Source: Promethearchaeota archaeon
Lineage (GTDB): Archaea; Asgardarchaeota; Lokiarchaeia; Sigynarchaeales; MK-D1
NCBI GenBank assembly: GCA_016839865.1
Contig: JAEOTN010000277.1
Span: 1 to 8,057, forward strand
Direction of reading: 5' to 3'
Length of the DNA: 8,057 nt
The notes beneath the pieces were generated by a model. It saw only the letters and a program-made list of their open reading frames with translations. It was not told the origin of the DNA and did not search any database. A program made the position numbers and the translations under genes. Positions 1 through 5,086 of the stretch are shown here, in pieces (position 1 is the first letter of the stretch; each line of letters begins with the position of its first letter).

Positions 1-663
1 AGCAGGTGCTTCTGGATGTACTAGAATAGTAGCATCAGGATGCGTCTCTTTAGCTTGTAGCACATCTTCTACAGAATACAGGTTATGAACATAGCAATTC
101 CCTTCAGGGGGAATAATATCCATAGGAATTCCGGTTTGTTTAGAAACATAATCTCCAAGGTGTTTGTCAGGTCCAAAACCGATTTTAGGAGCATTAGTTT
201 GTTGTTGAATGTATTTTACTACTTTTGCTGCATTAGAACTTGTACAAACTATATCTGTCATTGTCTTAGATTCCGCAGTTGAATTGATGTAGAGAACTAT
301 GGGAATGTTAGGATTCTTCTTTTTGTATTCTCGAATCATATCAGCTTTCAGATAGGAAGCCATATTGCATAAAGAGCCTTTTCCAGGAAAATGAATTCGT
401 TTATTTGGATTTAGAACTTTCGCAGTTTCAGCCATGAAGCGTACACCTGCAAAGATTATATTGCTCTGTTTAGCATTTACAACTTTTTTTGCTAATCCTA
501 ATGAATCCCCGAGTAAATCAGCAACAAGTTGAACTCCCTCACGTTGATAGTTGTGTGCAAGTATTAATACATCTTTTTCTTGTTTGAGGGCAAGAATTTC
601 AGAGATAAGAGATTGATCCTTCTGAGGTAATTTCTTAATATAATATTCATTTGAAAAAGGCAT
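1..663 (-). CDS. nadA: Quinolinate synthase NadA (partial, C-terminus beyond window edge)
   Basis: NadA is a [4Fe-4S] enzyme that condenses iminoaspartate with dihydroxyacetone phosphate to quinolinate in de novo NAD synthesis. The 221 visible codons, read from the ATG at 661-663, show family landmarks: AHNYQ at residues 36-40, GVRFMAETAKVL at 73-84, LCNMA at 98-102, PDKHLG at 165-170, EGNCYVH at 187-193 and VHPE at 215-218. Cys99 and Cys190 match the first two cluster ligands of the family; the third would lie outside the window. Cys140 in VCTSSNA is an extra cysteine at a non-ligand position. The reading frame is open to base 1, so the gene is cut by the window, not broken. The start is preceded by a purine-rich GGTAGAG, a weak ribosome site. 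It lies downstream of the zinc-ribbon gene on the same strand, separated by a terminator-like hairpin, so it probably has its own promoter in the T-rich 52-nt gap. The assignment is secure. Confidence 0.96.
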   Translation of the reverse strand, partial: MPFSNEYYIKKLPQKDQSLISEILALKQEKDVLILAHNYQREGVQLVADLLGDSLGLAKKVVNAKQSNIIFAGVRFMAETAKVLNPNKRIHFPGKGSLCNMASYLKADMIREYKKKNPNIPIVLYINSTAESKTMTDIVCTSSNAAKVVKYIQQQTNAPKIGFGPDKHLGDYVSKQTGIPMDIIPPEGNCYVHNLYSVEDVLQAKETHPDATILVHPEAPA

Positions 664-683
664 TTATATCTCTACCAATGTGT

Positions 684-731
684 TAAAAAATAAAAGAGAA
701 TCGATTATGGAAAACTCAGAGCGGTTTTCCA
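684..731 (-). terminator. Terminator-like hairpin plus T-tract straddling a stop codon
   Basis: A perfect 8-bp inverted repeat (TGGAAAAC at 708-715, GTTTTCCA at 724-731) encloses an 8-nt loop. On the minus strand it is followed by a T-rich run (684-700) that includes six consecutive Ts. This is the shape of an intrinsic terminator for the upstream zinc-ribbon gene; the hairpin encodes that gene's last codons and stop. Poly-T alone can end archaeal transcripts, so the hairpin may instead protect the 3' end. The same T-rich stretch lies about 20-37 nt before the nadA start and could also hold its TATA-like element. Confidence 0.5.
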
Positions 732-1282
732 CAATAGGGACAGAATCGAATTTCAGTTCCGCAATGACCGCATGCATGTCCACCAGTTGATTGTGTGGTT
801 ACAGCCCCCCCTGTTGGCGAACTTGAAGCTCCACCTGTTGGTATTTGTGGTAGAATTCTATGAGCATGTTTCTTCTGTTCAGCTGCATCATCTTCTTTAA
901 CCCAACCAGGGGAAGTAGATGGTTTTTTCTCGACCGGTGCTTTGGTTAGAGCAGCTTCCTTGACATCTTTCATCGGTACAGCTGGTTTTCTCTTCATATC
1001 CTCGTTTCTTCGAATAGCCTCTTGACGAATAAACCCTACACTTTTTGCAATTTGGTAAGGGTTAAGATTAGGAATTGGTAATGTAGAGATCACCCATGCA
1101 ACGATTGAATTTGCATTTGGTGGATCATCCCCTGTATTATCGTGAAATACTTTACTATCCAGTATATCGTTTCCTTTCGCCAATCGAACGCCCCATACTT
1201 TTCCTACCTTGCCAAGCTGGACCATATAAGAGGAACCGGGTATCCCCAAGGGAGCCGACAGTGGTATAAAATCTTTAGTCAT
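716..1282 (-). CDS. Uncharacterised protein with C-terminal four-cysteine zinc ribbon
   Basis: I do not recognise the N-terminal domain. Residues 1 to about 97 form a compact mixed region rich in Gly, Pro and aromatic residues, with VGKVWGVRLAKGNDIL at 26-41 and PNLNPYQIAKSVGF at 71-84. Residues about 98-168 are a low-complexity, charged then Ser/Thr/Gly-rich linker in which the tripeptide TGG recurs three times. The last 18 residues form a zinc ribbon: Cys171-x2-Cys174-x6-Cys181-x2-Cys184 (CGHCG and CPYCG knuckles), of the type that tethers a domain to protein or nucleic acid. No signal peptide or membrane segment is visible, so it is probably cytoplasmic. The ATG at 1280-1282 has an upstream GGAGAAAG at SD distance, which supports this start. 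It is divergent from the JAMM gene and may share its regulatory region. Function is unknown. Confidence 0.8.
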   Translation of the reverse strand: MTKDFIPLSAPLGIPGSSYMVQLGKVGKVWGVRLAKGNDILDSKVFHDNTGDDPPNANSIVAWVISTLPIPNLNPYQIAKSVGFIRQEAIRRNEDMKRKPAVPMKDVKEAALTKAPVEKKPSTSPGWVKEDDAAEQKKHAHRILPQIPTGGASSSPTGGAVTTQSTGGHACGHCGTEIRFCPYCGKPL

Positions 1283-1285
1283 TTT

Positions 1286-1317
1286 CTTTCTCCAGTACTA
1301 TTGTTTTGATTTTTATA
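1286..1317 (-). promoter_or_regulatory. Putative promoter and SD for the zinc-ribbon gene
   Basis: Read on the minus strand, TATAAAAA (1310-1317) lies about 28 nt upstream of the ATG, and GGAGAAAG (1286-1293) lies 3 nt before the start. The TATA-like box is so close to the start that the leader would be very short. The SD match is convincing; the promoter call is tentative. Confidence 0.4.
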
Positions 1318-1375
1318 CAAATATTATCTAATAAATGAACTACTACACCTAAGCGATCATTGATCCACCAATCGA

Positions 1376-1437
1376 TTTTTATTTACGAGCTTCAAGCCTA
1401 CTTACACTAAACAAAGAAGATCGATTTTAGGTGATCC
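1376..1437 (+). promoter_or_regulatory. Putative promoter and strong SD for the JAMM gene
   Basis: AGGTGATCC at 1429-1437 is a nine-base complement of the conserved 3' end of 16S rRNA and sits 4 nt before the ATG at 1442, fixing that start. A T/A-rich element, TTTTTATTTA (1376-1385), lies about 57 nt upstream of the start and could be the TATA box. The sequence ATCGATTTT occurs on either side, at 1371-1379 and 1420-1428. The SD is secure; the promoter is a guess from composition. Confidence 0.5.
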
Positions 1438-1441
1438 AGAT

Positions 1442-2398
1442 ATGGGAAAAGTCATTCTAGATAAAGCAACATATAGATTAATTATTGCATCGTGTGTAAG
1501 ATTTGCAAATGCACGAATACCGGAAGATGATTGGGGAGAAATTTATGGTATCTTAATAGGTTATATAGATAAACGCAAAAACATCATTATAACAGAAGCT
1601 TTTCCCATGACTCATACCATGCAAAAACAGTACCTATTAAAAGTCAGTTACGATGATCCCGATTACGTGGATGCAGTTTTAATCGAGGAGGAAGCATATT
1701 CACGCGAACCACCCCAATTTATTGTTGGCTGGTTCCATTCTCATCCTGGTATTAAAGTCATGTTCAGTTCAGATGATATTCGAAATCAACTCGGATTCCA
1801 AACGAATAATCCACTTGCATTTGGCCTTGTATTTAACCATGTCCGATTAGTACGTCAGGTAGAGATTGCATTGCGAAAGGGAGATCCAGTAACTCCTTTG
1901 CATAATGATGTAGGATTCAAAGTATTCCGATTAAAAGATCCAAATAAAGGAACTCAAGCGTCGTATGTGGATGTCGATTTTGAGATAAAAGATGTCTCAA
2001 TAACACCTGAATTTGTTGATGAAGCAAAAAATATGGTTACGGAAGTTACAAGATTGCTTCCACCTGGAAATCTCGTAGAGTATACAAAGAAGAACATCAA
2101 CATACAAATAGCTAAAGTCAAAGAAGTCTATTCTGGAACTGAATCGTATATCAAAACTCTAGTTAAGAAAGGAGAGACATCACGAATATCAAAAGTGATT
2201 GATACGCAGCAAAGAGAAATGGAACGCTTGATAACGCCTATGAATCACGATATTAAATTATTAAGCGAATTTATGCTATATGTGGAATACAAGGAGAGGG
2301 GAGAAACCATAAACGGAATGAACCAGTTGATTAAAGACTGGGAGAATTTCGTATTGCAAATAACTACGGACTTTAATAATCTAAAAGCGCGATTTTAG
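1442..2398 (+). CDS. Rpn11-like JAMM/MPN+ zinc metalloprotease (putative deubiquitinase-like)
   Basis: JAMM proteases are zinc isopeptidases that remove ubiquitin or ubiquitin-like modifiers. The full catalytic set is present: Glu33 in GEIYGILIG, then GWFHSHPG with His99 and His101, Ser109 and Asp112, an exact H-x-H-x7-S-x2-D motif. The stretch VGWFHSHPG followed by SSDDIRNQ is closer to Rpn11/CSN5 of the proteasome lid and signalosome than to the short archaeal and bacterial JAMM enzymes. The MPN domain covers about residues 3-170. Residues about 190-318 are predicted helical and charged, with no signal or membrane segment. Total length (318 aa) is near that of Rpn11 (about 310) and roughly twice that of minimal archaeal JAMM proteins. 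It heads a same-strand run with a PhnN-like kinase 17 nt downstream, then a MoxR ATPase and a VWA protein. The substrate is not shown by the sequence; a modifier-removing role is inferred from the family. Confidence 0.9.
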   Translation: MGKVILDKATYRLIIASCVRFANARIPEDDWGEIYGILIGYIDKRKNIIITEAFPMTHTMQKQYLLKVSYDDPDYVDAVLIEEEAYSREPPQFIVGWFHSHPGIKVMFSSDDIRNQLGFQTNNPLAFGLVFNHVRLVRQVEIALRKGDPVTPLHNDVGFKVFRLKDPNKGTQASYVDVDFEIKDVSITPEFVDEAKNMVTEVTRLLPPGNLVEYTKKNINIQIAKVKEVYSGTESYIKTLVKKGETSRISKVIDTQQREMERLITPMNHDIKLLSEFMLYVEYKERGETINGMNQLIKDWENFVLQITTDFNNLKARF

Positions 2399-2404
2399 AG
2401 AGAT

Positions 2405-2409
2405 AGGTG
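2405..2409 (+). promoter_or_regulatory. SD that decides the start of the PhnN-like gene
   Basis: AGGTG lies 6 nt before the ATG at 2416. A possible GTG start at 2407 sits inside this SD and has no SD of its own, so the ATG at 2416 is preferred; this shortens the protein by three residues. Confidence 0.65.
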
Positions 2410-2415
2410 TACATA

Positions 2416-2967
2416 ATGACTAAATTATTCTTTGTTGTAGGAAATTCAGGGAGTGGTAAAGATACTTTAATTCAAGAAGTAATTGAGATGTATCCTAAGG
2501 AACTAAAATCCATCAAAATACCAGTCCGTGTGATTACACGTCCTCCTTCTCCTGAAACAGAAGATTATGAATCTATTGATGAAGAAACTTTTCTGAAATG
2601 GAAAGATGAGGGTAAATTTGCATTAACTTGGTATATCTATGGATTGCATTATGGAATTCGATCTGAAATATTAGAATGGATGTTGAATGGTCATCCTGTA
2701 ATTATTAATGTAAGTAGAAAAATAATTGAAAGTGCCCGTAAAAAGTTTGAAAGTTTGAAAGTGATATTTGTACATGTCCCATTTGAGATTACATCTGCCA
2801 GAATTAAGGAGAGGGGTCGCGAAGATGAACAGGCTATGAAAGCACGGTTGGAACGAGCACGAAAAAATCAAAATCTTCCAAGTGCGGACTTCGTTGTTGA
2901 CAATAGCGGAGACTTGAAAACAGCAGCAAAAACTATGTTAGATTATATTTTGTCGGTTTTAAAATAA
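2416..2967 (+). CDS. phnN: PhnN-like ribose 1,5-bisphosphate phosphokinase (guanylate-kinase fold)
   Basis: PhnN phosphorylates ribose 1,5-bisphosphate with ATP to give PRPP, the precursor of nucleotides, NAD and some amino acids. The 183-aa protein is of normal PhnN length. It starts with a P-loop (GNSGSGKDT, within residues 9-17), has RVITRP near 38-43 where guanylate kinases have the nucleotide-binding VSFTTR, then LTWYIYGLHYGI (about 70-81), INVSR (about 96-100), and an arginine-rich lid with RGRED near 134. The W-x3-GLxYG and RGRE patterns match E. coli PhnN better than guanylate kinase, which favours a ribose-bisphosphate substrate. PhnN usually accompanies C-P lyase genes in bacteria; none is present here. 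It follows the JAMM gene by 17 nt, so the two are probably co-transcribed. A guanylate-kinase-like enzyme with another substrate is the main alternative. Confidence 0.75.
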   Translation: MTKLFFVVGNSGSGKDTLIQEVIEMYPKELKSIKIPVRVITRPPSPETEDYESIDEETFLKWKDEGKFALTWYIYGLHYGIRSEILEWMLNGHPVIINVSRKIIESARKKFESLKVIFVHVPFEITSARIKERGREDEQAMKARLERARKNQNLPSADFVVDNSGDLKTAAKTMLDYILSVLK

Positions 2968-2998
2968 TGGATCTCCTATCTTATAAACTGCAATACAC

Positions 2999-3042
2999 TT
3001 AAATATTCGTCACACTTCTTATTTGTAGGACAAAATTTAGGT
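2999..3042 (+). promoter_or_regulatory. Putative promoter and SD for the MoxR ATPase gene
   Basis: The 84-nt gap 2968-3051 holds two AT-rich boxes, CTTATAAAC (2980-2988) and TTAAATAT (2999-3006), either of which could bind TBP, and an SD-like AGGT at 3039-3042, nine nt before the ATG. The gap suggests the MoxR-VWA pair can be transcribed apart from the JAMM-PhnN pair, though read-through is equally possible because no clear terminator is visible. Confidence 0.4.
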
Positions 3043-3051
3043 CAATTTTTT

Positions 3052-5076
3052 ATGAATAATGAAGTACTTCTTAGATCAAAGGTTTGGGAGATCCTTAATA
3101 CAATCCAAGCTAACCAATTGTACGTTCACTCATCAGTAATGAAGTTTAAGATAAATGCAGAGGGAATGGATTCAGAAAATGTTGCGATTCTCTTCCAAAA
3201 TGAAGATTTCATATCCAAGATTCGGAAATATTTTAAATCCAACAAATTAACTATCGATGAAGTGGTAACTGAGGAAGAAAAACCGGAAAAGAGATCGAAA
3301 AAGAAATCCCAGAAGAAGACAAAAAGTAAGAAAACTGCAACATTAGAGCTACCTGAAATTCTCACGATCACCATTTTAAATGCTTTGGTTCCCAATTCAG
3401 CCATGTTACTCATTGGAGGGCATGGTGGTGGTAAATCGACATTAGTAAAGCATCTAGGAAGGATGTTTACAGGGCTTTCAATGGCAGCTACTGAGGACTG
3501 CATAATTCGGGCTCACCCTCAATTAACTGAGGAAAAAATGATTGCAACTCTTAACATCGCAAAACTCTTACAATCGGGAGAGGAGGAAGTTTTATGGAGA
3601 ACTTTTACGACGTCATTTTGGAAAATTTTGGATGAAGTTAATCGTTTATCTCCCTACGCACAAAATATGCTACTTTCTATGTTAGCTGAGGGGAAGGTGA
3701 AATATTACGATAAAGTATATCCAACGGATAAATATATCTTGTACGCAACCCTAAATCCAGGAGATATTGGAACTTTTGAGATGTCTCCCCCATTTCTTGA
3801 CCGATTCTCAATTTCTGTATATATCAGTATGCCGACTACACACGATTTATCCATAATATTAGAGAGTAAAGATGATAAATTACTTGGTTATGATGAATTG
3901 GTGCAAGTGCCTGCAATTTTCACAAAAGAACAACTTCTGAGCATTTGGTTCATGGTTGATAAAGTTCAAGTAGGAAAACCTGCAGAAAATTTCATCCATT
4001 CCATTGTCCGTGAGTTTACTTTATGTGAAAGAATCGATAAAGGGAACTCTGATTATCTCACTCCTGAAACAGGATTATGTACAGGATGCCATTTCAATTT
4101 AGCAAAATTAGTATGTAACAAAGTAGTTTCCATCCTATCAGTTCGGGTAGCAAAAGATCTATTAAGGTATTCGAAAGCATTATCTTGGTTATTAGGATTT
4201 AATGATGTCCGAATCGAGACGATTTCAGCTCTTGCACCATATGTGATCTCTCATCGTGTGAAATTCGTGAATCGACAACTCAATGAGAAACCGTATTGGG
4301 GAAATAAATTCAAGTTTACAGAAGATCTGATTGAAAAAGCGAAAAAAAGGTTCATCAACAGAGAGAGAAGCTATGAGATTCTAGACAGTTTTCGAGAAGG
4401 AAATGGTACACGAGGAGATTACGACTATTTGAAGGGTTTTCAAAGTAGTGACCTTATTACGAAAATTGATTTAATTCCATTAGCTGATTCCCTTAATAAC
4501 CCAGATTATATACGAACTGTAAAATTGATTCAAAAATACCGAAACGTGCAGAATTTAGATCGATTAGTAGAAATAAACGAAATGCTTCAAACAAATTTGA
4601 CATTCCCCAATCGTGGAGAGCTGATAAACATCATCGGGAATGCTCTCAGAGAATTAACTTATTGGGCTAGAGATTTTCGATTCCAACATTGGGATGTAGT
4701 TCGATATACAATTTCGAGCAATTTTATGAGTTTCTCCAAAGCTTTGGAAGAAAGTACAAAGAGACAAAGCACGATCCAGCTCCGAGAAGCTGATTTGTTC
4801 TTGGAAATCAATGTAACGGGCGTAGAACCCAACTCTTTGGTTCAAATTAATTGTCATGGTGGACGTAAAGCTATAAATCTACGGAAAATATTGGAGGAAA
4901 CCTACCCAAAAGATGAATATGATGTCACATTATCCACAGAAGAGTTTATAAGTTCCTTAAGCCAACCCATGTCAACTCAGACTTTAGAAAATAATCCAAA
5001 ACCTCCAAAGGGAATTGGATCAAGTGATTTGGATGTAGATGATTTAGTGGATGATATTTTGAAAGATGAAGATTGA
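3052..5076 (+). CDS. MoxR-family AAA+ ATPase with cysteine cluster and acidic tail
   Basis: MoxR AAA+ ATPases form ring-shaped remodelling machines that work with VWA partners on protein complexes. Residues 1-75 are an N-terminal domain I do not recognise, followed by a Lys-rich linker (about 77-94). The AAA+ core has Walker A GGHGGGKST (Lys128, Ser129), Walker B KILDEVNR (Asp194, Glu195), sensor 1 Asn235 in TLNPGD, the DRF arginine motif at 250-252, and a sensor 2-like S-V-R at 363-365 followed by helices ending in ALAPYVISHR, as in MoxR. Between DRF and sensor 2 lies an insertion with Cys325, Cys343, Cys346, His347 and Cys355, possibly a metal site. Residues about 400-600 are helical, then a beta-rich stretch, then an 18-residue tail with nine acidic residues (657-674). 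At 674 aa it is about twice the length of a typical MoxR protein. The VWA gene starts 10 nt after its stop. Confidence 0.92.
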   Translation: MNNEVLLRSKVWEILNTIQANQLYVHSSVMKFKINAEGMDSENVAILFQNEDFISKIRKYFKSNKLTIDEVVTEEEKPEKRSKKKSQKKTKSKKTATLELPEILTITILNALVPNSAMLLIGGHGGGKSTLVKHLGRMFTGLSMAATEDCIIRAHPQLTEEKMIATLNIAKLLQSGEEEVLWRTFTTSFWKILDEVNRLSPYAQNMLLSMLAEGKVKYYDKVYPTDKYILYATLNPGDIGTFEMSPPFLDRFSISVYISMPTTHDLSIILESKDDKLLGYDELVQVPAIFTKEQLLSIWFMVDKVQVGKPAENFIHSIVREFTLCERIDKGNSDYLTPETGLCTGCHFNLAKLVCNKVVSILSVRVAKDLLRYSKALSWLLGFNDVRIETISALAPYVISHRVKFVNRQLNEKPYWGNKFKFTEDLIEKAKKRFINRERSYEILDSFREGNGTRGDYDYLKGFQSSDLITKIDLIPLADSLNNPDYIRTVKLIQKYRNVQNLDRLVEINEMLQTNLTFPNRGELINIIGNALRELTYWARDFRFQHWDVVRYTISSNFMSFSKALEESTKRQSTIQLREADLFLEINVTGVEPNSLVQINCHGGRKAINLRKILEETYPKDEYDVTLSTEEFISSLSQPMSTQTLENNPKPPKGIGSSDLDVDDLVDDILKDED

Positions 5077-5079
5077 GGT
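5075..5079 (+). promoter_or_regulatory. SD that decides the start of the VWA gene
   Basis: GAGGT overlaps the stop codon of the MoxR gene (TGA at 5074-5076) and lies 7 nt before the ATG at 5087. An in-frame ATG at 5066 would overlap the MoxR gene by 11 nt but lacks a comparable SD, so 5087 is preferred. The overlap of SD and stop suggests translational coupling. Confidence 0.6.
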
Positions 5080-5086
5080 ATATCCA

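Noticed and set aside
85..282. 65-aa plus-strand open frame
   Set aside because: Lies inside nadA on the other strand; nadA has clear family motifs and this frame has none.
2671..2871. 66-aa minus-strand open frame
   Set aside because: Antisense to the PhnN-like gene, no motif and no SD.
2416..2967. Call as canonical guanylate kinase
   Set aside because: The GMP-binding signature is replaced by PhnN-like W-x3-GLxYG and RGRE patterns, so PhnN is the better name.
3126..3503. 125-aa minus-strand open frame
   Set aside because: Antisense to the MoxR gene start; its composition (Phe/Ser runs) mirrors the Lys-rich linker of the real gene.
5066..5086. Upstream in-frame ATG start for the VWA gene
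   Set aside because: It overlaps the MoxR gene and has no good SD, while the ATG at 5087 has GAGGT seven nt upstream. It cannot be fully excluded.
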